A stretch of 48,143 bases of DNA from CAZOBJ01 sp964577825 (GTDB lineage: Bacteria; Planctomycetota; SZUA-567; JAFGNG01). Shown here piece after piece: positions 1 to 8,276 of the stretch. Location of the stretch: contig CAZOBJ010000014.1 of assembly GCA_964577825.1 (NCBI GenBank), forward strand, positions 1 to 48,143, given 5' to 3'. The number at the start of each line of letters is the position of its first letter. The first letter of the stretch is position 1. The translations under genes were made by a program, and so were the position numbers. The notes beneath the pieces are model-generated. The model ran no database searches, was not told the origin of the DNA, and saw nothing but the letters and a program-made list of their open reading frames with translations.

Positions 1-546
1 AGCCGCGGCGGGGCGTTTATCGACATGGGCACCCACTGCGTGGACCTGCTCGAGTGGATTCTGGGCTCGCAAGTCACCGAGGTCGTGGGGTTCCAGGACC
101 TGCTCGTGCACGAGTACCGCACGCGCATCGAGGACACGTCCACCATTGCGCTGCGGTTCGAGAACGGCGCGCACGGGATCGTGGACAACTACTTCAACGT
201 CCCGGACGCCGCCGCGCAGAACATGCTGGAGCTGTACGGCACCAAGGGCGCCATCATCGCGCGAGGCACCATCGGCCAGGATCCCACCGGCGAGATGTTC
301 AGCATCACCCAGGAGGAGGAGACCGGGTACGACGCGAATCAGATTCGCAACGTGGAGGCCGAGCGCCAGGAATACGAGCTCGAAGGCATCGGCCTGTACG
401 GGCAGATGATCGACATCTTCTCCAAGTGCGTCCTGGAGGACGCCGAGTCGCCCGTCGGCCTGGAGGAGGGGCGCCACTCCACGGCCGTGATGGAGGCGAT
501 CTACCGCGCCGCGGCCGAGGGCCAGGCGGTGAAGGTGAGCGACTGA
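1..546 (+). CDS. Gfo/Idh/MocA-family oxidoreductase, C-terminal part (5' end outside window)
   Basis: The gene is open from the first base, so the start and the NAD(P)-binding Rossmann half lie upstream; 181 residues are visible. They begin SRGGAFIDMGTHCVDLL, close to the family's conserved 'GGG-D-G-H--D' segment that carries the catalytic His, followed by the beta-sheet C-terminal domain (DTSTIALRFENGAHG, LELYGTKGAI) and a final helix with GLEEGRHSTAVMEAIYRAA. Such enzymes oxidise or reduce sugars, inositols or sugar nucleotides at a ring carbon. The next gene, 18 bp downstream on the same strand, is a sugar-type aminotransferase, so a ketone made here could be aminated there (inference). 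Substrate cannot be told from this half. Confidence 0.9.
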   Translation, partial: SRGGAFIDMGTHCVDLLEWILGSQVTEVVGFQDLLVHEYRTRIEDTSTIALRFENGAHGIVDNYFNVPDAAAQNMLELYGTKGAIIARGTIGQDPTGEMFSITQEEETGYDANQIRNVEAERQEYELEGIGLYGQMIDIFSKCVLEDAESPVGLEEGRHSTAVMEAIYRAAAEGQAVKVSD

Positions 547-564
547 CCGAAAGGCGGCTCTTCC

Positions 565-1848
565 GTGGCCAAGCTCGCGCTGCACGGCGCGGCCCCGGTG
601 CGCACCAAGCCGTGGCCGCAGTGGCCGGTCTACGACGAACAGGACGAAGAGGCCCTGACGCGCGTGCTGCGCAGCGGCAGATGGTGGCGGTTCGCGTTCG
701 GCGCGGGCCTGGAACTCGCCGAGCCCACCGAGGGCGAGACGAGCGAGGTGGCCCGGTTCCAGCAGACCTTCGCGCGCATGCACGGGTGCGCCTACGGCAT
801 CGCCACGGCCAACGGCACCGGGTCCCTGGAGATGGGCGTGCGGGCCATGGACTGGGACGTGGGCGACGAGGTCCTGGTGCCCGCCTACACCTACGTGGCC
901 AGCGCCACCTGCGCGCTGCAGAACAATCTGGTGCCCGTGTTCGTGGACGTGCATCCGGACACGTACAACATCGATCCCGCCCGCGTGGAAGAGGCGGTGA
1001 CCGACCGCACCCGAGCGATCATGCTGGTGCACTTCGGCGGCCAGCTCGCGGACATGGATGCCCTGGGCGAGATCGCCGACCGCCGCGGCCTGGCGATCCT
1101 GGAGGACGCCGCCCATGCGCATGGGTGCTCCTGGAAGGGCCGGCCCGCGGGATCGTTCGGCGCGTGGAGCTCGTTCAGCTTCCAGGCGGCCAAGAACCTG
1201 ACCGCGGGCGAGGGTGGCATCCTGTGCACGAACGACCCCGGGCTGGCCGAGGCGTGCGAGTCGCTCCTGTGGAGCGGGCGGCGCATCGGGCGGCCCTGGT
1301 ACGAGTTCCACCGGTTGGGGTGGAACTACCGGCTCACCGAGTTCCAGGCCGCGATCCTCAACGTCCAGATGACCCGGCTCGCCGACCAGGTGGCCCATCG
1401 CGAGCGCATGGGCCGGTACCTGACCGAGAGGCTGGCGCCCATCCGGGGCGTGCGCCCACTGGTGCGCGACGAGCGCATGACCCGGCACGGGTACCACATC
1501 TACATGTTCCGCTACGACGAAGAAGAGCTCGGCCTGCCGCGGGCCCGGTTCGTGGAGGCGCTGGCGGCCGAGGGAATCCCGGCCTTCGGCGGATACGCGT
1601 TTCCGCTGTACCGCAACCCCATGTTCCTGGACAAGCGCTTCATCAACGGCGCGTTTCCGCTCGGCTCGGCGTACCACGAGGACCTGGACTACGCGGCCTT
1701 TGCCCAGAAGTGTCCGGTCTCCGAGCGCGCGTGCGCAAGCGAAGCGGTGTGGCTCGAGCAGCGCATGTTCCTGGGCTCCGAACAGGACATGGACGACATC
1801 GCCGAGGCCGTGGCCCGGGTGGTGGAGAACCGCGATGCGCTTCGATGA
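565..1848 (+). CDS. DegT/DnrJ/EryC1/StrS-family PLP-dependent aminotransferase
   Basis: This 427-residue protein starts at GTG 565, 18 bp after the previous stop. It is a fold-type I aminotransferase of the sugar/cyclitol group. Visible landmarks are the substrate/PLP region ATANGTGSLEMG (about 81-91), PAYTYVASA (106-114), EDAAHAHG with the PLP-pyridine Asp181, and the Schiff-base Lys210 in SFQAAKNLTAGEGG. The TAGEGG tail after the lysine is typical of the StsC/AHBA-synthase-like branch that aminates keto-sugars or keto-cyclitols. Its partners are the upstream Gfo/Idh/MocA dehydrogenase and the downstream acetyltransferase, whose start lies inside this gene's last codons (14 bp overlap), so translation is probably coupled. 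Exact substrate is unknown. Confidence 0.93.
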   Translation: MAKLALHGAAPVRTKPWPQWPVYDEQDEEALTRVLRSGRWWRFAFGAGLELAEPTEGETSEVARFQQTFARMHGCAYGIATANGTGSLEMGVRAMDWDVGDEVLVPAYTYVASATCALQNNLVPVFVDVHPDTYNIDPARVEEAVTDRTRAIMLVHFGGQLADMDALGEIADRRGLAILEDAAHAHGCSWKGRPAGSFGAWSSFSFQAAKNLTAGEGGILCTNDPGLAEACESLLWSGRRIGRPWYEFHRLGWNYRLTEFQAAILNVQMTRLADQVAHRERMGRYLTERLAPIRGVRPLVRDERMTRHGYHIYMFRYDEEELGLPRARFVEALAAEGIPAFGGYAFPLYRNPMFLDKRFINGAFPLGSAYHEDLDYAAFAQKCPVSERACASEAVWLEQRMFLGSEQDMDDIAEAVARVVENRDALR

Positions 1849-2668
1849 GGCCCGACCGATCGACCGGGTCGTCTCGGACCTGCGGGCTTTGGGCGTGGCG
1901 CGGGGCGACTTCCTGATCCTGCACAGCTCGTTCAAGAGCCTGGGGCTCAGCGAAGGGAGCCCGGCCGACGTGATCGCGAGCATCCTGGAGGCGCTCGGCC
2001 CCCAGGGCACCGTGATGGTGCCCACGTTCGCCTACTGCTTCGCGGGCCGGTGGGACCGGCTCGCCTACCATCCGGACCGCACGCCCTGCCGCCACAACGG
2101 CATCATCACCGAGATGCTGCGCCAGTGGCCGGGCGCGCACCGCAGCGGGCACCCCACCCATTCGGTCGCTGCGGTGGGAAGGTTCGCCGACGAGGTCACC
2201 CGAGACAAGGAGCACGCCTCGCCCCTGGGCACGGGGTCGAGCTTCCAGGACGCCCTGGGCCTGGACGCGCGGATCCTGCTCCTCGGGGTGGGCAACAACC
2301 GCAACTCCATGCTCCACTACGCCGAGGTCGCCGCGGAGCTTCCGTACAACAACGTGCCGTTCCGCGCGTTCCTGGGCCGCACCGCCCTGGTCGACCGTGA
2401 CGGCAGGGTGGAGGAGATCGCCCTGGTGCACGAGTTCCCCGGATGTTCGGAGAACTTCGGCGTGGCCGACGCCTACCTGGACGCGCGAGGGCTCCTCACC
2501 CACGGCAAGGTGGCCCAGGCCGACTGCATGCTCATGGACAGCCGTCCCGTGGTCGACGCCCTGGTCGAGCGCCTGCGCGAAGACCCGTCGTGGCTCTTAT
2601 GCGACAGATTTACTTGCGAGGCCTGCACGCTGCGCAAGCGGCGCCTGCGTGCCGAGGGCCTGATCTAG
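1835..2668 (+). CDS. AAC(3)/YokD-family aminoglycoside 3-N-acetyltransferase-like protein
   Basis: This 277-residue protein starts at ATG 1835, overlapping the aminotransferase stop by 14 bp. Longer open reading upstream is inside the aminotransferase and was discarded. Family signatures are visible: FLILHSSFKSLG near residue 30, VMVPTFAYCF, SGHPTHSVAAVG, SPLGTGSSFQDAL and the C-terminal CDRFTCEACTLRKRR. Members use acetyl-CoA to acetylate an amino group; some confer aminoglycoside resistance, but many are biosynthetic. Coupling to a DegT aminotransferase suggests it acetylates the amine formed by that enzyme rather than serving resistance (inference). Confidence 0.88.
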   Translation: MRFDEARPIDRVVSDLRALGVARGDFLILHSSFKSLGLSEGSPADVIASILEALGPQGTVMVPTFAYCFAGRWDRLAYHPDRTPCRHNGIITEMLRQWPGAHRSGHPTHSVAAVGRFADEVTRDKEHASPLGTGSSFQDALGLDARILLLGVGNNRNSMLHYAEVAAELPYNNVPFRAFLGRTALVDRDGRVEEIALVHEFPGCSENFGVADAYLDARGLLTHGKVAQADCMLMDSRPVVDALVERLREDPSWLLCDRFTCEACTLRKRRLRAEGLI

Positions 2669-2702
2669 CCGACCGGTCTCTCCTGCACAGGAAAGGAACG
2701 CC

Positions 2703-3569
2703 ATGCCTGAGCCGAAGCCGTCTCGTTTTCCGGTCATGGAGCACATGACCGTCAAGCAGGTGCGCGCGTACCTGGCGCGCAAGCAGTCGATTCTGATCCC
2801 GATGGGGGTCACCGAGCAGCACGGGTATCACCTGCCGCTGAGCACGGACGCCACGATCGCCACGGAACTGGGCCGGCGCATCGGGGGCCTGGCGGACGTA
2901 CTCGTGGCGCCGACCATGTACGAAAGCTTCTCCGGCGGCGGCCTGCCCGGCACGGTGAACATCTCGCCCGCGGTCATGAGCCTGGTCGTCAGCGACCGGC
3001 TGGTAAGCCTGGCGGCGCAGGGGTTCCGCCACTTCTACCTGTGGCTGTGCCACGGCGGCAGCGAGAACGAGCGCGCGCTCGAGGATGCGCTGCGGATTCT
3101 GCTTCGGACCAACCCCACGTTTCAGGAGAGCCTGATCGCCCTGCTGCCCGTGTGGCGGTTCGGCCGGCGCTGCGCGGACGGGTGGGGCAGGGCGATCCGC
3201 GAGCACGACTGGCACGCGGGCTGGCTGGAGACCTCGCTCATGCTCGCGCTCGCGCCCGAGCTCGTGCGCATGGACGAGCTGGAGACCGACCCGGAGCCGC
3301 TCTTGTCCCTGCAAATCGAGCATCCGGACAACTACCAGCACGCCGAGAAGATGGTCGACGACCCGGTGGTCATCCCGCGGCTGACCCAGCGGCCCGACAT
3401 CCAGGTCGGGGTCATGGGCCACCCGGAGCAAGCCGACCGCGAGCTCGGCGAACGGGCCACCGAGGCCATCGTGGCCGAGGTCGCGGACAAGATCCAGGAC
3501 CTCGAGGCGCGCGCGGACGGGGTGTACGAAGAGGTCGAGTTCACGCCGGAGCCGATTGTGCTCGAGTAG
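2703..3569 (+). CDS. creatininase-family amidohydrolase
   Basis: This 288-residue protein (ATG 2703, preceded by AGGAA) belongs to the metal-dependent creatininase family, which includes creatininase, MftE and formamide hydrolases of nucleotide-derived compounds. The metal motif PMGVTEQHGYHLPLSTD (about 33-49) supplies Glu38, His40 and Asp49, and CHGGSEN (116-122) supplies His117. Oddity: the motif usually read HAGE-x-ET is HAGWLETS here (171-178), so the Glu is Trp174. Glu121 in HGGSEN might substitute. The gene closes the dehydrogenase/aminotransferase/acetyltransferase run, so it may hydrolyse an amide in that pathway; the substrate is unknown. Confidence 0.88.
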   Translation: MPEPKPSRFPVMEHMTVKQVRAYLARKQSILIPMGVTEQHGYHLPLSTDATIATELGRRIGGLADVLVAPTMYESFSGGGLPGTVNISPAVMSLVVSDRLVSLAAQGFRHFYLWLCHGGSENERALEDALRILLRTNPTFQESLIALLPVWRFGRRCADGWGRAIREHDWHAGWLETSLMLALAPELVRMDELETDPEPLLSLQIEHPDNYQHAEKMVDDPVVIPRLTQRPDIQVGVMGHPEQADRELGERATEAIVAEVADKIQDLEARADGVYEEVEFTPEPIVLE

Positions 3570-3620
3570 GCGCGCTCTCGCTTCGGGCCGACTGCATGCG
3601 CGCGCTGGGGCGGGGGCCCT

Positions 3621-3733
3621 GCGGCGCAAGCGCCGCGCGGCGCGGACAGCGGCGGTCGCTACGTCTCCCTGGCCATATGCGTGCCCTGCCAAGGGGAAGG
3701 CGCCTCCTGCACCGTGCCCATGCAAAGGTGCAG
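3621..3733. repeat. two short inverted repeats in the 293-bp gap before polX
   Basis: GCGGCGC at 3621-3627 faces GCGCCGC at 3630-3636, and CTGCACC at 3707-3713 faces GGTGCAG at 3727-3733. The first could be a weak terminator for the upstream cluster, but there is no T-run. No coding signal and no convincing promoter was found in 3570-3862; the best -35-like box is TTGCAC at 3804-3809 with a poor -10. Confidence 0.35.
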
Positions 3734-3862
3734 CTCGAGCCCGAGCAGACCATTGCGCGCCCCCACTGCGAGGCCCGCGCACCGGCGGCGTATGGTACGA
3801 TTCTTGCACCTATTTGCATCTAGCCGAATGGTCATCAGGGCTCGAGCGGCGGAGCGCGCGAT

Positions 3863-5578
3863 ATGGAGAATGAACAGATCGCCGCCATCTTCGACAAAAT
3901 CGCCGACCTTCTGGACCTGAAGGGCGGCAACGAATTTCGCGTGCGCAGCTATCGCAACGCGGCGCGCTCGATCCGCAACCAGTCCGAACGCGTGGAGGCG
4001 ATGGTCGAGCGCGGAGAAGACCTGGACAACCTGCCCAATGTCGGCAAGAGCATTGCGCAGAAAGTGCACGAGATCCTGGACCGCGGCACCTGCGACCGGC
4101 TCGAAGAGTTGGAGAAGGAATTCCCCGAGGGCCTGACTCACCTGATGGACGTGCAGGGCCTGGGCCCGCGCAAGGCCCTGGAACTGTACGAGGAGCTGGG
4201 CATCAGCTCCCTGGACGAGCTGCAGCAAGCCTGCGAGGACCACAGGGTCCGCGAGCTCGAGGGCATGGGCCCCAAGACCGAGGAGAAGGTGCTCCACGGC
4301 ATCCGCATCCTGCGCGCGACCGCGGGCCGGCTCCTCTACCCCGCGGCCCGAGAGCACGCGGACGCGATCGGCCGGCACCTGGACCAAGTCGACGCGATCG
4401 AGCGCTGGGAGGTCGCCGGCAGTCTGCGCCGCCGCAAGGACACGGTGGGCGACCTGGACGTGCTCGTGCAGGCCAAGGACCGCGAGGCCGCTGCGCAGGG
4501 CATCGTCGAATGCCCCGAGGTCGGGGAGGTCCTGTCCAAGGGGCACGAGAAGGTGACCGTGCGCATGGCCGACGGTTTCCAGGTCGACTTCCAGTTCTTC
4601 GACGCGGCGGTGATCGGAGCGGCCCTGATGCACTTCACCGGGTCCAAGGCCCACAGCATCGCGTTGCGCCGACGCGCGCAGGAGCGGGACTGGAAACTGA
4701 ACGAACGCGGCCTATTCAAGGGCGACAGGCGTCTGGCGGGCAAGACCGAGAAGGCGATCTACCAGCGCCTGGGCCTGACCTGGATCCCCCCGGAGCTGCG
4801 CGAGGACATGGGCGAGGTGCAGGCGGCCGAACAGGACGAGCTTCCGCGCCTGGTGAAGCTCGACGACCTGCGCGGCGACCTGCACACCCACACCGAGCGC
4901 ACGGACGGGCAGCACTCGCTCAACGAAATGACCGTAGCCGCGCGCGCGCGCGGCTACGAGTACTTCGCGGTCACCGAGCACTCGCAGCGGGTGAGCGTGG
5001 CCCAGGGCCTGGACGACGAGGACATGCGCCGCCACGCGGCTCATATCCGCGAGTTCGACGGCGGGTTCAAGGACCTGTGGGTGCTGGCCGGCGTGGAGGT
5101 GGACATTCTGAAAAAGGGCGACCTGGACCTCAAGGAACAGACCCTCGCCGACCTGGACTGGGTGGTCGCGAGCGTGCACTCCTACTTCGAGCTGGAAGAG
5201 AAAGAGATGACCGAGCGCCTGCTCGCGGCCATCCGCAGCGGGGTGGTGCACTGCATCGGCCATCCCACCGGCCGGATGATCGGTAAACGCGATCCGATCA
5301 AGTTCGACGCCGAGCGCGTGTTCGACGCGTGCGCCGAGCATAACGTGTGCCTGGAAATCGACAGCCAGCCGGACCGGCGCGACCTGCCCGACTACTACGT
5401 CAAGGAGGCCAAGGAAGCCGGGTGCCGGTTCAGCATCGCCACGGACGCGCACAGCACCTCAGGCTTCGACATCATCGAATTGGGCGTGTACAGCGCGCGG
5501 CGGGGCTGGCTGGAAAAGAAGAACGTAGTCAACACGCTCACCGCCCGCGAGCTGCGCAAGCGGCTCCACGGAGACTAG
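3863..5578 (+). CDS. polX: DNA polymerase X family / PHP 3'-5' exonuclease (PolX)
   Basis: This 571-residue protein has bacterial PolX architecture and full length. An N-terminal 8-kDa/HhH region (about 1-150) shows LPNVGKSIAQKV and VQGLGPRKALELY. The nucleotidyltransferase palm has GSLRRRKDTVGDLDVLV with Asp197 and Asp199 and a third Asp242 in QVDF. The PHP domain begins DLHTHTERTDG (339-349) and ends near ATDAHS. It fills short gaps and trims 3' ends in base excision repair. ATG 3863 follows a GGAG box. LigA begins two bases after the stop and a uracil-DNA glycosylase follows, so three successive BER activities are encoded together. All catalytic residues look intact. Confidence 0.96.
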   Translation: MENEQIAAIFDKIADLLDLKGGNEFRVRSYRNAARSIRNQSERVEAMVERGEDLDNLPNVGKSIAQKVHEILDRGTCDRLEELEKEFPEGLTHLMDVQGLGPRKALELYEELGISSLDELQQACEDHRVRELEGMGPKTEEKVLHGIRILRATAGRLLYPAAREHADAIGRHLDQVDAIERWEVAGSLRRRKDTVGDLDVLVQAKDREAAAQGIVECPEVGEVLSKGHEKVTVRMADGFQVDFQFFDAAVIGAALMHFTGSKAHSIALRRRAQERDWKLNERGLFKGDRRLAGKTEKAIYQRLGLTWIPPELREDMGEVQAAEQDELPRLVKLDDLRGDLHTHTERTDGQHSLNEMTVAARARGYEYFAVTEHSQRVSVAQGLDDEDMRRHAAHIREFDGGFKDLWVLAGVEVDILKKGDLDLKEQTLADLDWVVASVHSYFELEEKEMTERLLAAIRSGVVHCIGHPTGRMIGKRDPIKFDAERVFDACAEHNVCLEIDSQPDRRDLPDYYVKEAKEAGCRFSIATDAHSTSGFDIIELGVYSARRGWLEKKNVVNTLTARELRKRLHGD

Positions 5579-5580
5579 GC

Positions 5581-7632
5581 ATGGCAAGACAGGGCGGGGA
5601 CAGGCCGGATGTGGAGGCCCTCTCCAAGAGCCAGGCCCGTGCGCGCGCCGAAGAGCTGCGCAGGGAGATCGACCATCACGACTACCGGTATCACGTGCTC
5701 GACGATCCGGAGATCTCGGACGCGGAATACGACGCGCTCAAGAACGAGCTTATCGCCATCGAGGACCGGTTCCCGGACCTGGTCACGCCCAACAGCCCAA
5801 CCCGGCGGGTTGGGGCGCCGCCGCGCGAAGAGCTGGGCACCGTGGACCACGAGAGCCCGATGCTCAGCCTCCAGGCCATCTACCAGGAGGACGAGTTCCG
5901 CCGGTTCTGCGAAAACTGCGCCAAGGGGCTGGGCAAGGACCGGGTGAGCCTGGTGGCCGAGCCGAAGTACGACGGGGTGAGCGTCGAGCTCGTCTACGAC
6001 CAGGGCGAGCTCGTGCAGGCCTCCACCCGGGGCAACGGCCGCACGGGCGAGGACGTCACGGCCAACGTGCGCACGATCCGCGAGGTCCTGCTGCGCCTGG
6101 AGCCGAAGAAAGGCACGTCCGTGCCCGAGCACCTGGTCGTCCGCGGCGAGGTGTACATGGACAAGCGAGAGTTCGAGCGATTCAACCGCGAGCAGGAGCG
6201 CGCGGGCGAGCGCACGTTCGCGAACCCCCGCAACGCGGCCGCGGGCAGCCTGCGCCAGCTCGACTCGCGCGTCACGGCCAGGCGGCCGCTTCGCATCTAC
6301 TTCTGGGAGGTGGGCGCCACCTCCAGCCGACGGCCGGACTCGCACTGGCAGTGCCTCGAGCTTTTGGGCGATCTGGGGCTGAAGACCAACCCCAGGACCA
6401 AGCGGTTCCAGGCCGTGGACCAGGCGGTCGCATGGTACCGGGACATGGAACAGGTGCGCGACGAGCTCTCCTACGAGATCGACGGGTGCGTGTTCAAGGT
6501 CAACAACTTGGCCGACCGCGACCGCCTGGGAACCCGCGCGAACAATCCGCGGTGGGCCGTGGCCTGGAAGTTCCCCCCGCAGCGCCAGACCACGCGCATC
6601 CGCGACATCCGCGCGCAGGTGGGCCGCACCGGGGCGCTCACGCCCGTGGCCGACCTCGACCCCGTGCAGATCGGGGGCGTGGAGGTCACGCACGTCAGCC
6701 TGCACAATCAGGACGAGATCGACCGCAAGGACGTGCGCATCGGCGACCACGTGCTCGTGGAGCGCGCGGGCGACGTCATCCCCCACGTCGTCCAGGTGGT
6801 CAAGGACCGGCGCAGCGGGGACGAGAAGGCCTATCACCTGCCCGACCGCTGCCCCTCGTGCGGGGGCAAGGTGGTCCGCCCTGAGGGCGACGCAATCACC
6901 CGGTGTGTGAACGTTGCCTGTCCGGCCCAGCGCAAGCAGCAGCTTCTGCACTTCACCGGCACAGGCGGCCTGGACGTGGACGGGTTCGGCGAGAAGCTCG
7001 TGGACCAGCTCATCGACCAGGGCCTGGTGGAAAGCCCCGCGGACCTCTTCAGCCTGAAGGGAGAGGACCTCACCGGCCTCGAACGCGTGGGCGAGAAGAG
7101 CGCGCAAAACCTGGTCCAGGGCCTGCGCGAGAGCCGCGAGCGGGTCACCCTGTCGGAGCTCGTCTACGCGCTGGGCATCTCGAACGTGGGCCGGGCGCTC
7201 GCGGGCGAGCTCGCCGCGCACTTCGGGTCTTTGGACGCTCTGTTGGAGGCGGACAAGGACGACCTTCTGGAAGTCCCGGACGCCGGCGAGCAGGTGAGCG
7301 CCGCAGTGCATGCCTGGCTGAAGGAGAAGAAGAACGTGGAGCTCGTCAAGGCCCTTCAGCAGCACGGGCTCGACCCCAAGGCCCGGCGCACCGGCAGCCG
7401 CCTGGCGGGCAAGACCATCGTGGTCACCGGCGAGCTCGAGTCCATGAACCGGGACGAGGCCAAGGACGCCATCCGCCGGCAGGGCGGACGCGCCGCGGGC
7501 AGCGTGTCCGGCAACACCGACTACCTAGTCGTGGGCAGAGACCCCGGCACGCGCAAGACCCGCGAGGCCCAGCAGCACGGCGTGGAGACCATCGACGAGG
7601 ACCGGTTCCTGGAGCTGTTGGGCCGCAAGTAG
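5581..7632 (+). CDS. ligA: NAD+-dependent DNA ligase LigA
   Basis: This 683-residue protein is of normal LigA length. The start chosen is ATG 5581, two bases after polX; the open frame upstream lies inside polX. Domain Ia has HDYRYHVLDDPEISDAEYD for NMN binding. The adenylated lysine is Lys129 in AEPKYDG. The OB fold, a four-cysteine zinc finger (Cys424, Cys427, Cys442, Cys447), tandem HhH motifs and a C-terminal BRCT domain (about 606-683, with GKTIVVTGEL and DYLVVGRDPG) follow. It seals nicks using NAD+. Position between polX and a uracil-DNA glycosylase gene suggests co-expression for repair, although it is probably also the replicative ligase. Confidence 0.98.
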   Translation: MARQGGDRPDVEALSKSQARARAEELRREIDHHDYRYHVLDDPEISDAEYDALKNELIAIEDRFPDLVTPNSPTRRVGAPPREELGTVDHESPMLSLQAIYQEDEFRRFCENCAKGLGKDRVSLVAEPKYDGVSVELVYDQGELVQASTRGNGRTGEDVTANVRTIREVLLRLEPKKGTSVPEHLVVRGEVYMDKREFERFNREQERAGERTFANPRNAAAGSLRQLDSRVTARRPLRIYFWEVGATSSRRPDSHWQCLELLGDLGLKTNPRTKRFQAVDQAVAWYRDMEQVRDELSYEIDGCVFKVNNLADRDRLGTRANNPRWAVAWKFPPQRQTTRIRDIRAQVGRTGALTPVADLDPVQIGGVEVTHVSLHNQDEIDRKDVRIGDHVLVERAGDVIPHVVQVVKDRRSGDEKAYHLPDRCPSCGGKVVRPEGDAITRCVNVACPAQRKQQLLHFTGTGGLDVDGFGEKLVDQLIDQGLVESPADLFSLKGEDLTGLERVGEKSAQNLVQGLRESRERVTLSELVYALGISNVGRALAGELAAHFGSLDALLEADKDDLLEVPDAGEQVSAAVHAWLKEKKNVELVKALQQHGLDPKARRTGSRLAGKTIVVTGELESMNRDEAKDAIRRQGGRAAGSVSGNTDYLVVGRDPGTRKTREAQQHGVETIDEDRFLELLGRK

Positions 7633-7648
7633 CCGCACGGAGGCCCGC

Positions 7649-8230
7649 GTGGCCGCTTCCGCGAACATCGGCCGCAGCATCGAGTCCCTGGCGCGGGGCA
7701 TCCAGCGCTGCCGGGCCTGCCGCCTGCACCGAAATCGCACCCATGCGGTGCCCGGCGAAGGCCCGAGCCGCGCGGCCGTGGTCCTGGTGGGCGAAGCGCC
7801 CGGCCGCCGAGAGGACGAGACGGGCCGCCCCTTCCAGGGACCGGCCGGCGTGTGCCTGGACGAGCTCCTCGCCGAGACGGGGCTGCGGCGCGAAGACCTG
7901 TTTATCACGAGCAGCGTGAAGTGCCGCCCGCCCGGCAACCGCGATCCGCGGCCGGACGAGCTCGCGACCTGCCGCGGCCGGTGGCTGGACGCGCAGCTCG
8001 CGCGCATCGACCCGGCGGTCGTGGTCACGCTGGGCGCGGTGCCCGCGCGCGCCCTCCTGGGCGAGACAAGACCCCTGCAGGCGATCCACGGCCGGCCGCG
8101 CGAGCGGGACGGGCGTATCTGGCTCGTGGCCTACCACCCGGCCGCGGCCATGCGGTTTCCCCGGGCGCGCCGCGGCCTGCGCCGCGATCTGAAAGTCTTA
8201 CGCGGGCTGAAGGACAATCGCGGCCGCTAG
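7649..8230 (+). CDS. uracil-DNA glycosylase, family 4 (iron-sulfur type)
   Basis: This 193-residue protein starts at GTG 7649, 16 bp after ligA. Family-4 UDG motifs are complete: GEAPGRREDETGRPFQG (48-64) for the water-activating and uracil pocket, KCRPPGNRDP (91-100), and HPAAAMR (163-169), the leucine-loop/His region. Four cysteines suited to a [4Fe-4S] cluster are Cys21, Cys24, Cys92 and Cys108. It removes uracil from DNA, leaving an abasic site. Being third in the polX-ligA operon, it supplies the first step of the pathway whose later steps are encoded just upstream. Family 5 is the alternative, but the GEAPG motif favours family 4. Confidence 0.94.
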   Translation: MAASANIGRSIESLARGIQRCRACRLHRNRTHAVPGEGPSRAAVVLVGEAPGRREDETGRPFQGPAGVCLDELLAETGLRREDLFITSSVKCRPPGNRDPRPDELATCRGRWLDAQLARIDPAVVVTLGAVPARALLGETRPLQAIHGRPRERDGRIWLVAYHPAAAMRFPRARRGLRRDLKVLRGLKDNRGR

Positions 8231-8276
8231 GCTGGAGGGCGGGTCACCGGTTCCGCCGGGCCCCTGCCCTGGTGCG

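Noticed and set aside
1835..2668. Antibiotic resistance gene
   Set aside because: AAC(3)-fold alone does not show resistance, and its coupling to an aminotransferase suggests biosynthesis.
3804..3835. Promoter for polX at TTGCAC
   Set aside because: The best -10 at 17 bp is poor (AATGGT), so I did not list it as a promoter.
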